Assembly (NCBI RefSeq): GCF_003048255.1
Contig: NZ_CP028487.1
Span: forward strand, 3,348,001-3,412,000
Direction of reading: 5' to 3'
DNA: 64,000 nt
DNA from: Yersinia massiliensis
GTDB taxonomy: Bacteria > Pseudomonadota > Gammaproteobacteria > Enterobacterales > Enterobacteriaceae
Positions 57,634-64,000 of the stretch are shown here, one piece after another. Position numbers and translations under genes: made by a program. Positions within the stretch are counted from its first letter, which is position 1, and every line of letters starts with the position of its first letter. The notes under the pieces were generated by a model. That model saw only the letters and a list, made by a program, of their open reading frames with translations. It made no database searches and had not been told where the DNA came from.

Positions 57634-59298
57634 ATGTGTTCTATTTTCGGGGTCCTCGACCTTAAAACCGACCCCATTGAATTGCGCAAAAAAGCGCTGG
57701 AAATGTCACGTTTAATGCGCCACCGCGGGCCGGATTGGTCTGGTGTATGGGCAAATGATAAAGCAATTCTCGCCCACGAACGTCTATCTATTGTCGACGT
57801 CAATACGGGGGCTCAACCCCTTCTTAATGAGGCGCGTACTCATATTCTGGCGGTTAACGGTGAAATCTATAATCATCAGGCATTACGTCAGCAGTATGGC
57901 GACCGCTACGCATTCCAAACGGGTTCAGATTGCGAAGTTATTTTGGCGCTGTATCAAGAGAAAGGTCCAGAATTCCTTGATGACCTACAAGGCATGTTTG
58001 CTTTCGTTTTATACGATACAGAGAAAGATGCTTACCTGATTGGTCGTGACCATCTGGGTATTATTCCGCTGTATATGGGCCACGACGAACATGGCAACAT
58101 GTATATCGCCTCAGAAATGAAAGCGCTGGTGCCTGTTTGCCGTACCATCAAAGAGTTCCCAGCAGGTAGCTACCTGTGGAGCCAAGACGGTGAGATTCGC
58201 GAGTATTACCATCGTGACTGGTTTGATTACGATAACGTCAAAAACAATGTCACCGATAAAGTCGAATTGGCTAATGCATTAGAAGATGCCGTTAAAAGCC
58301 ATCTGATGTCGGATGTGCCTTATGGCGTGTTGTTATCTGGTGGTCTGGACTCTTCGGTTATTTCCGCCATCACCAAAAAATTTGCAGCGCGCCGAGTCGA
58401 AGACGACGAACGTAGCGAAGCTTGGTGGCCACAACTGCACTCCTTTGCCGTCGGTTTGATCGGTTCACCTGACTTACGTGCCGCGCAAGAAGTGGCTAAC
58501 CACTTAGGTACCGTGCACCATGAAATTCATTTCACCGTGCAAGAAGGTCTGGATGCCATCCGCGATGTGATTTATCACATTGAAACCTATGACGTGACCA
58601 CTATCCGTGCCTCAACGCCGATGTATTTGATGTCGCGTAAAATTAAGGCCATGGGCATCAAAATGGTGCTGTCTGGCGAAGGTTCAGACGAAGTTTTCGG
58701 TGGTTACCTTTATTTCCACAAAGCGCCAAACGCCAAAGAATTGCATGAAGAAACAGTCCGTAAACTGTTGGCTCTGCACATGTTTGACTGCGCCCGTGCC
58801 AACAAAGCCATGTCAGCTTGGGGTGTTGAAGCCCGCGTGCCATTCTTAGATAAGAACTTCCTTGATGTCGCGATGCGTATCAATCCGCAAGATAAAATGT
58901 GCGGCAATGGCAAAATGGAAAAACACGTCCTGCGTGAATGTTTCGAATCTTACTTGCCACACAGTGTTGCATGGCGCCAGAAAGAGCAATTCTCTGATGG
59001 TGTGGGTTATAGCTGGATTGACACATTAAAAGAGAAAGCTGCTGAGCAAGTCACTGACCAACAGATGGAAACAGCTCACTTCCGTTTCCCGTACAACACG
59101 CCATCCTCAAAAGAAGGCTATTTGTATCGTGAAATCTTCGAAGAACTGTTCCCGCTGCCAAGTGCTGCTGAATGTGTCCCTGGCGGGCCATCCGTCGCAT
59201 GCTCATCAGCCAAAGCTATTGAGTGGGATGAATCATTCAAAAAAATGGATGACCCATCTGGTCGTGCGGTCGGTGTCCATCAGGACGCCTATAAATAA
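57634..59298 (+). CDS. asnB: Asparagine synthetase B (glutamine-hydrolysing)
   Basis: 554 residues (E. coli 554). Cys2 after the initiator Met (MCSIFGV) is the N-terminal glutaminase nucleophile; the N-terminal domain has RHRGPDWSGVW and AVNGEIYNHQ. The synthetase domain has the PP-loop GVLLSGGLDSSVISA and GEGSDEVFGGYLYF. It makes asparagine from aspartate, glutamine and ATP. AGGGAG precedes the ATG. Terminator at 59346-59373. Confidence 0.98.
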   Translation: MCSIFGVLDLKTDPIELRKKALEMSRLMRHRGPDWSGVWANDKAILAHERLSIVDVNTGAQPLLNEARTHILAVNGEIYNHQALRQQYGDRYAFQTGSDCEVILALYQEKGPEFLDDLQGMFAFVLYDTEKDAYLIGRDHLGIIPLYMGHDEHGNMYIASEMKALVPVCRTIKEFPAGSYLWSQDGEIREYYHRDWFDYDNVKNNVTDKVELANALEDAVKSHLMSDVPYGVLLSGGLDSSVISAITKKFAARRVEDDERSEAWWPQLHSFAVGLIGSPDLRAAQEVANHLGTVHHEIHFTVQEGLDAIRDVIYHIETYDVTTIRASTPMYLMSRKIKAMGIKMVLSGEGSDEVFGGYLYFHKAPNAKELHEETVRKLLALHMFDCARANKAMSAWGVEARVPFLDKNFLDVAMRINPQDKMCGNGKMEKHVLRECFESYLPHSVAWRQKEQFSDGVGYSWIDTLKEKAAEQVTDQQMETAHFRFPYNTPSSKEGYLYREIFEELFPLPSAAECVPGGPSVACSSAKAIEWDESFKKMDDPSGRAVGVHQDAYK

Positions 59299-59345
59299 CT
59301 GAGTTCGTTTACGGATAATTATCCTTTCTGTATTCATTCTCTGCT

Positions 59346-59373
59346 AACAAGGTCGCCTAAGGCGGCCTTGTTT
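59346..59373 (+). terminator. asnB terminator
   Basis: AACAAGGTCGCC-TAA-GGCGGCCTTGTT followed by TATTTAT, with one G-T mismatch-type pair, 47 bases after the asnB stop. Confidence 0.88.
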
Positions 59374-59538
59374 ATTTATGTGCCTTAGGCAGCCTCAAGT
59401 CGAGTACTGTGAATCTCGTCAAAGATTCCTTTTGCTGGCAAATTCAATAATTAATTACCTTTTTCGTTCATTTAATCGCCAGACTGTTCACAAGCCAAAC
59501 AAACGAACCCTTTCAGCGCTTTTTCGGGAAAAAATTAG

Positions 59539-59574
59539 TTGACGCAATTCGGCCATATACGCATAATGCGCCCC
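59539..59574 (+). promoter_or_regulatory. Promoter of the tRNA cluster
   Basis: TTGACG (59539-59544), 17-base spacer, CATAAT (59562-59567), then the GC-rich discriminator GCGCCCC (59568-59574) expected of a ppGpp-controlled stable RNA promoter. It starts transcription about 35 bases before the first tRNA. Confidence 0.85.
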
Positions 59575-59607
59575 GCAACGCCGATGAAGGTAATGCGAAA
59601 TAAAGAT

Positions 59608-59684
59608 GGCTACGTAGCTCAGCTGGTTAGAGCACAGCACTCATAATGCTGGGGTCACAGGTTCGATTCCCGTCGTAGCCACCA
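59608..59684 (+). tRNA. metT: tRNA-Met (CAT)
   Basis: 77 bases including an encoded CCA. Acceptor GGCTACG/CGTAGCC, D-loop with GGTTAGAGC, anticodon loop CTCATAA with CAT, TPsiC GTTCGATTC. This is the elongator-type Met tRNA at this locus in E. coli (metT). Identical to the copy at 60067-60143. Confidence 0.95.
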
Positions 59685-59691
59685 TCTTTTT

Positions 59692-59776
59692 GCGGGAGTG
59701 GCGAAATTGGTAGACGCACTAGATTTAGGTTCTAGCGCCGCAAGGTGTGCGAGTTCAAGTCTCGCCTCCCGCACCA
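59692..59776 (+). tRNA. leuW: tRNA-Leu (TAG)
   Basis: 85 bases including CCA, with the long variable arm of class II tRNAs. Acceptor GCGGGAG/CTCCCGC, anticodon loop ATTTAGG with TAG, TPsiC GTTCAAGTC. Seven bases after the Met tRNA. Matches E. coli leuW at this position. Confidence 0.95.
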
Positions 59777-59805
59777 TTATTTGTCATCGGTTTGTTTACA
59801 GCGGA

Positions 59806-59880
59806 TGGGATATCGCCAAGCGGTAAGGCACCAGGTTTTGATCCTGGCATTCCCAGGTTCGAATCCTGGTATCCCAGCCA
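59806..59880 (+). tRNA. glnU: tRNA-Gln (TTG)
   Basis: 75 bases including CCA. Acceptor TGGGATA/TATCCCA, anticodon loop TTTTGAT with TTG, TPsiC GTTCGAATC. Identical to the copy at 59960-60034. Confidence 0.95.
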
Positions 59881-59959
59881 TCTTTTTGATGGTGAGTTGT
59901 AAGACTAAAGCGTTGTAAGACAGCAAAGTTGCGATGTAAAAAAAGAATTGTATTTCAGT

Positions 59960-60034
59960 TGGGATATCGCCAAGCGGTAAGGCACCAGGTTTTGATCCTG
60001 GCATTCCCAGGTTCGAATCCTGGTATCCCAGCCA
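59960..60034 (+). tRNA. glnW: tRNA-Gln (TTG), second copy
   Basis: 75 bases, identical to the gene at 59806-59880. The 79-base spacer between them has no structure of note. Confidence 0.95.
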
Positions 60035-60066
60035 TACAATTTCTTCTCAAAAAAAGACTTTAGGAT

Positions 60067-60143
60067 GGCTACGTAGCTCAGCTGGTTAGAGCACAGCACT
60101 CATAATGCTGGGGTCACAGGTTCGATTCCCGTCGTAGCCACCA
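60067..60143 (+). tRNA. metU: tRNA-Met (CAT), second copy
   Basis: 77 bases, identical to 59608-59684, in the place of E. coli metU. Confidence 0.95.
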
Positions 60144-60147
60144 TTTT

Positions 60148-60222
60148 TGGGGTATCGCCAAGCGGTAAGGCACTGGATTCTGATTCCAGCATTCCGAGGT
60201 TCGAATCCTCGTACCCCAGCCA
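60148..60222 (+). tRNA. glnV: tRNA-Gln (CTG)
   Basis: 75 bases including CCA. Acceptor TGGGGTA/TACCCCA, anticodon loop TTCTGAT with CTG. Only 4 bases after the Met tRNA. E. coli has two such genes here (glnV, glnX); this genome shows one. Confidence 0.95.
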
Positions 60223-60228
60223 AATTTA

Positions 60229-60256
60229 GAAAAGCTCGCTTCGGCGGGCTTTTTGC
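60229..60256 (+). terminator. tRNA cluster terminator
   Basis: AAAGCTCGC-TTCG-GCGGGCTTTTTGC: a short GC stem with a tetraloop and a T-run, 7-10 bases after the last tRNA. Confidence 0.85.
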
Positions 60257-60292
60257 ATTTTCGGGTTTATGCTTTTGATATGCTTTTAAACA

Positions 60293-60330
60293 TCAAGGTC
60301 AAAACCAAGCGTCTTGGGTCTTGACCTTGA
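60293..60330. repeat. 38-bp interrupted palindrome after the tRNA cluster
   Basis: Outer arms TCAAGGTCAA/TTGACCTTGA (60293-60302 and 60321-60330) and inner arms CCAAG/CTTGG (60305-60309 and 60313-60317), all perfect. It lies in the 188-base stretch between the tRNAs and ubiF; no gene is seen there. It could be the end of a small repeated element. Confidence 0.75.
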
Positions 60331-60410
60331 GCGCAATCAGAAAAATTGCCGACAAAGATTGCAGGCCACATGGATGCGGCGAAAGGGACTGTCGAGATCC
60401 GTCCCCCCAC

Positions 60411-61592
60411 CTACAACCCCAACGCATACCTCAAAGCATGCTCTTTAAGCTTACCCGCTCTTTGCGCGGCCATCAGGGCTAAATTTCGCACAAACTTCAC
60501 GGGCGGCAAGTTATTACTGAAGGCGGTATAAAATACATCCATGCCGCTCTGCATTATCAGATTATCAGTACGACGGCGACGCTGGTAACGGAGCAGCACC
60601 TGCTCGCTGTGCCAAAGCTCAGCCTGTTCACGTGCCTCATTCAGCACATTCAGTAATGCATCGACATCCCGATACCCCAGATTAACCCCCTGCCCGGCCA
60701 ATGGATTGATGGTATGGGCTGCATCGCCCAGCAAAACTAACCCCGGCTGAACATATTGCTGCGCATGGCGGCGGACCAACGGGAAAGACCCTGCTGCAAT
60801 CGCCTTAACAGCCCCTAATCGAGACGGGAAGGCGGCCGCTATTTCCTGATTCAATTGTGACATCGGCATCGCTTGAAGCTGGCGAATACGCTGTGGGCTG
60901 TCATACCACACCAACGATGCCCAATGGTCAAACAACGGTAGAAAAGCACGGGGGCCAGAGGGAAAGAACTGCTGCCAAGTAGTGTCTTGCTGAGCAGTAT
61001 CCGTTTCTACCGTGATTAACATGCAAGATTGACGATACTGCCAACCATTGGTGCCAATACCGGCTAAACGTCGCACCAAAGAATTCGCACCATCGGCACC
61101 TATCACTAAACGGCCCTGTATCTCTTGCTGCGCATCTAAGGTGATTTTCCAGTGCTCATCTACTCTGACCATCGCTTGCAGTCGTGACGGGCACAGCAGC
61201 GTCAAATTTGAGCATTCCGTCATCTGTTGCCACAGTGCTAACTGCAAAACTCGGTTTTCAACCATGAAACCCAGTTCAGGCAAAGAAAGAGAAGTGGCAT
61301 CGAAGACAACTTGTGAGCCGAGCTGCTCCCATGTCTCCAACCGGCGATAAGGCGCATAACGCATTTGTTGAACTCGCGACCAAGCCCCAAGCTGCTTTAG
61401 CAATGCGACTGATGTACAACCAATAGCCGAAACCCGTAAATCCGGTACGCTATTAGCGTCAAATGGTATGGGTGCTTCATTTTCCAACAACGCGACTGAC
61501 CAGCCCGTTTGCGCTAATCCAAGTGCAGCAGCAGCCCCTACCATGCCACCGCCCACGACCACAACATCATAATTTGGTTGCGATTTATTCAT
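60411..61592 (-). CDS. ubiF: 3-demethoxyubiquinol 3-hydroxylase
   Basis: 393 residues (E. coli 391). FAD-dependent monooxygenase: N-terminal GxGxxG VVVVGGGMVGAAAALGL, DG motif VIGADGANSLVRRLAG, and GD motif LLGDAAHTINPLAGQGVNLGYRD. It hydroxylates the demethoxyubiquinone ring late in ubiquinone synthesis, which serves the succinate and bd quinone enzymes in this window. It converges with the tRNA cluster and diverges from miaB, as in E. coli. Confidence 0.95.
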   Translation of the reverse strand: MNKSQPNYDVVVVGGGMVGAAAALGLAQTGWSVALLENEAPIPFDANSVPDLRVSAIGCTSVALLKQLGAWSRVQQMRYAPYRRLETWEQLGSQVVFDATSLSLPELGFMVENRVLQLALWQQMTECSNLTLLCPSRLQAMVRVDEHWKITLDAQQEIQGRLVIGADGANSLVRRLAGIGTNGWQYRQSCMLITVETDTAQQDTTWQQFFPSGPRAFLPLFDHWASLVWYDSPQRIRQLQAMPMSQLNQEIAAAFPSRLGAVKAIAAGSFPLVRRHAQQYVQPGLVLLGDAAHTINPLAGQGVNLGYRDVDALLNVLNEAREQAELWHSEQVLLRYQRRRRTDNLIMQSGMDVFYTAFSNNLPPVKFVRNLALMAAQRAGKLKEHALRYALGL

Positions 61593-61859
61593 TTTGGCTA
61601 CGCTTTATAAAGTTAAGTTTATGCCCACACTGGCAAGATAATTTATCCGATGCAGTTTACCGGATTTTTCATCACCCATCAGAATAAGTAAGCCGTTATG
61701 CGGTGGTCATCGCACTGCCAAGTGACTACAATACCCTTCAATGACTGAGCCTTCGTGCTACCCACTATCCGATTGCGATACTCGCAACACCCAATTCACT
61801 TGCAGTACACTGCATGGAATACTGCGCCGCACAATGTGGCTTTTATGATGACTAATCCA

Positions 61860-63284
61860 ATGACGAAAAAACTGCATATCAAAACATGGGGCTGCCAGAT
61901 GAATGAGTATGATTCATCTAAAATGGTTGATTTGTTGGCTAGCACCCATGGTTACCAGTTGACTGACATTCCCGAAGAAGCTGACTTACTGCTGTTGAAC
62001 ACCTGTTCCATTCGTGAGAAAGCCCAAGAAAAAGTATTTAGTCTGCTCGGACACTGGAAATTACTTAAAGAGAAAAATCCAGGGCTAATCATTGGCGTTG
62101 GCGGTTGTGTGGCCTCACAGGAAGGGGACCATTTACGTCAGCGTGCCCCCTGTGTCGACATTATTTTCGGGCCACAAACCCTGCACCGCTTGCCAGAAAT
62201 GATCAACCACGTCCAAGGCACAAACAGCTCAGTGGTAGATATCAGTTTCCCTGAAATTGAAAAATTTGACCGCCTCCCCGAACCTCGCGCTGAAGGCCCA
62301 ACCGCGTTTGTCTCCATCATGGAAGGCTGCAACAAATATTGTACTTTCTGCGTGGTCCCTTATACCCGTGGCGAAGAGGTCAGCCGCCCAAGTGACGATG
62401 TTTTATTTGAGATAGCGCAGTTAGCGGATCAAGGTGTGCGGGAAGTGAATCTGCTGGGTCAAAATGTTAATGCCTATCGCGGCTCCACCTATGATGGTGA
62501 TATCTGTAGCTTTGCCGAATTATTGCGGCTGGTCGCAGCGATTGACGGTATTGACCGCGTGCGCTTTACCACCAGCCATCCCATTGAATTTACCGATGAC
62601 ATCATCGATGTATACCGTGATACGCCTGAGTTAGTCAGCTTCTTGCACCTCCCTGTGCAAAGTGGTTCTGACCGCATTTTAACGATGATGAAACGCGCGC
62701 ATACGGCGTTGGAATATAAATCTATCATTCGCAAACTGCGTCAGGCACGCCCCAATATCCAAATTAGCTCTGACTTTATTATTGGTTTCCCTGGCGAGAC
62801 TCAGCAAGACTTTGAGCAGACCATGAAACTGGTCGCAGATATCCGTTTTGATACCAGCTACAGCTTCATTTACTCTTCGCGCCCGGGTACGCCAGCAGCC
62901 GATCTTCCAGACGACGTTTCGGATGAAGAAAAAAAACAGCGGCTGCACATCTTGCAGCAACGCATTATTCAACAAGCCATGGAAATCAGTCGTGAGATGG
63001 TGGGCAGCGTACAACGTATTCTGGTAGAAGCCCCCTCGCGTAAAAATGCGATGGAGTTGGCTGGGCGAACTGAAAATAATCGCGTGGTCAATTTTGAGGG
63101 AACCCCGGACATGATCGGTAAATTCGTTGATGTAGAGATTGTTGACGTTTATGCCAGTTCGCTGCGCGGTATCTTGTTACGTACCGAAGACCAAATGGAG
63201 CTGCGGGTACATGAATCACCACAATCGGTGATTGCTCGTACGCGTAAAGAGAACGAAATCGGCGTGGGTCTCTATCAGCCCTGA
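61860..63284 (+). CDS. miaB: tRNA-2-methylthio-N6-dimethylallyladenosine synthase
   Basis: 474 residues from [20 protein letters not shown], exactly the E. coli length; the open frame back to 61755 and nearby ATGs at 61845/61848 are less likely. Order: N-terminal methylthiotransferase domain with cysteines in TWGCQMN, NTCSIR and GGCVAS; radical-[19 protein letters not shown]-terminal TRAM domain. It adds the methylthio group to A37 of tRNAs that read U-starting codons; the Leu(TAG) tRNA here is a possible substrate. Terminator at 63312-63346. Confidence 0.97.
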   Translation: MTKKLHIKTWGCQMNEYDSSKMVDLLASTHGYQLTDIPEEADLLLLNTCSIREKAQEKVFSLLGHWKLLKEKNPGLIIGVGGCVASQEGDHLRQRAPCVDIIFGPQTLHRLPEMINHVQGTNSSVVDISFPEIEKFDRLPEPRAEGPTAFVSIMEGCNKYCTFCVVPYTRGEEVSRPSDDVLFEIAQLADQGVREVNLLGQNVNAYRGSTYDGDICSFAELLRLVAAIDGIDRVRFTTSHPIEFTDDIIDVYRDTPELVSFLHLPVQSGSDRILTMMKRAHTALEYKSIIRKLRQARPNIQISSDFIIGFPGETQQDFEQTMKLVADIRFDTSYSFIYSSRPGTPAADLPDDVSDEEKKQRLHILQQRIIQQAMEISREMVGSVQRILVEAPSRKNAMELAGRTENNRVVNFEGTPDMIGKFVDVEIVDVYASSLRGILLRTEDQMELRVHESPQSVIARTRKENEIGVGLYQP

Positions 63285-63311
63285 TAGCAATTTGCTCGAG
63301 TAAGCTCGCAT

Positions 63312-63346
63312 AAATAGGCACTGTATTATCGGTGCCTATTTTATTT
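63312..63346 (+). terminator. miaB terminator
   Basis: AAATAGGCAC (63312-63321) pairs with GTGCCTATTT (63332-63341) and runs into TTATTTTA. 28 bases after miaB. Confidence 0.9.
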
Positions 63347-63517
63347 TAGCGGCGCGTTGCGCAGATTTTAATTTTTTAAGTTGCACTGATCGACGACCGC
63401 TATTTGAATGGGTGGCGTCAGCAGTAAACTTGCGTCTGTATCATGCACCATGAATAATGACTGAATGACATGTATGATTGACGTTATACCAATGAATGAT
63501 TTACCCAGAGGAATGCA

Positions 63518-64000
63518 GTGACTCAGAGAAACAGTTTGCACGTCGTGACACAAGAAATCTTGCTGGAACCCGCCGATAATCAGCGTTTGCTGAGTTTATG
63601 CGGCCCTTTTGATGACAACATTAAGCAGTTGGAGCGCCGATTAGGTATTGAAATTAATCGCCGTGATAACCGTTTCAAGTTAGTCGGTAAGAATCTCTGC
63701 GTGGTTGCAGCGGCAGATATTCTGCGCCATCTGTATGTTGATACTGCGCCTATTCGGGGTGTGATCCCTGATATTTCTCCAGAAGATATCCATCTCGCGG
63801 TCAAAGAGAGCCGTGTTTTGGAGCAAACTGCTGAAAGTGTGCCGGATTACGGTAAAGCCGTAAATATCCGGACTAAGCGCGGGATGGTCAAACCACGAAC
63901 CCCTAATCAAGCACAGTACATCGCGAACATTCTCGATCACGATATCACTTTCGGGATTGGCCCTGCCGGTACGGGTAAAACTTATCTGGCGGTTGCTGCA
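63518..64000 (+). CDS. ybeZ: PhoH-like ATPase YbeZ (partial)
   Basis: 161 codons from a GTG start (MTQRNSLHVVTQEILLEPADNQ), preceded by GAGGAA; the ATG 5 bases upstream opens only a two-codon frame, so GTG is required. Matches E. coli YbeZ (EITLEPADNARLLSLCGPFDDNIKQL). The Walker A GPAGTGKTYLAVAA is reached at the window edge; the remaining two thirds lie outside. In E. coli it stands next to ybeY, the endoribonuclease/rRNA maturation factor, and is thought to be its partner. The stretch 63347-63517 upstream has no recognised feature. Confidence 0.95.
   Translation, partial: MTQRNSLHVVTQEILLEPADNQRLLSLCGPFDDNIKQLERRLGIEINRRDNRFKLVGKNLCVVAAADILRHLYVDTAPIRGVIPDISPEDIHLAVKESRVLEQTAESVPDYGKAVNIRTKRGMVKPRTPNQAQYIANILDHDITFGIGPAGTGKTYLAVAA

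Noticed and set aside
59777..60099. Two minus-strand frames (59777-60004 and 59905-60099) across the tRNA genes
   Set aside because: They are the complements of tRNA-Gln sequences; the typical spurious translations IPGFEPGNARIKTWCL and WDTRIRTWECQDQNLVPY reflect this.
1..64000. CRISPR arrays, insertion sequences, prophage, toxin-antitoxin or defence genes
   Set aside because: No repeat-spacer pattern, transposase, integrase or known defence motif was found; all sizeable frames are chromosomal core or metabolic genes.

Overview
This window is a piece of an enterobacterial (Yersiniaceae-type) chromosome. Gene order and protein length follow Escherichia coli closely: cydABX, sdhCDAB-sucABCD/gltA, pxpBCA-ybgI, phrB-ybgA, ybfA, kdpFABCDE, seqA-pgm, ybfF-ybfE, fldA-fur, chiPQ-glnS, nagE/nagBACD, asnB, a Met-Leu-Gln tRNA cluster, ubiF/miaB and ybeZ. 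Several non-E. coli insertions point to Yersinia, probably the Y. pseudotuberculosis/Y. pestis group. These are a DUF969/DUF979 pair with pcp, a class II cyclic-nucleotide phosphodiesterase behind phrB, a GH20 hexosaminidase behind chiPQ, and a methyl-accepting chemotaxis protein between ybfE and fldA. The species call rests on recognition, not on a search. No insertion sequence, prophage, integrase or CRISPR array was seen, and no clearly broken gene.

Layout. 1-2822 (minus): cytochrome bd oxidase cydA-cydB-cydX. 3413-5311 (plus): a periplasmic metallophosphatase/5'-nucleotidase. 5379-15129 (minus): sdhCDAB followed by sucABCD, divergent from gltA (15892-17175, plus). 17235-22131 (minus): a compact pxpB-pxpC-pxpA-DUF969-DUF979-pcp cluster that reads as a 5-oxoproline (pyroglutamate) salvage unit. 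22377-26627 (minus): ybgI, a cyclic-nucleotide phosphodiesterase, phrB, ybgA and ybfA. 27129-35265 (plus): the high-affinity potassium system kdpFABC with its sensor/regulator kdpDE, then a small EamA-domain protein. 35826-38107 (minus): seqA-pgm. 38384-39837 (plus): ybfF and ybfE. 40024-41685 (minus): the chemoreceptor. 42034-43739 (plus): fldA, fur and a small membrane protein. 43776-48305 (minus): chiP-chiQ-hexosaminidase. 48961-52834 (minus): glnS and nagE. 53188-57228 (plus): nagBACD. 57634-59298 (plus): asnB. 59608-60222 (plus): six tRNA genes. 60411-61592 (minus): ubiF. 61860-64000 (plus): miaB and the start of the phoH-like ybeZ.

How it works together. The first third is central respiration: TCA-cycle enzymes, succinate dehydrogenase and a microaerobic quinol oxidase, with candidate ArcA and CRP sites in the control regions. 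The 43.8-57.2 kb part is a chitin/GlcNAc module: an outer-membrane chitooligosaccharide porin, a lipoprotein, a hexosaminidase, the GlcNAc PTS transporter and the GlcNAc-6-P catabolic operon including the NagC repressor. NagC-like operators lie upstream of both chiP and nagE/nagB, and the chiP leader carries a sequence matching the ChiX small-RNA pairing region as I remember it.

Most notable observations: the kdpE reading frame has no ATG/GTG/TTG start that keeps its receiver domain intact (an ATC sits at the right distance from a strong Shine-Dalgarno); the complete pyroglutamate salvage cluster with a putative transporter; the chiP ChiX site and paired NagC operators; a terminator for the hexosaminidase gene lying inside the coding frame of the opposing small gene; and several intergenic palindromes and short tandem repeats.
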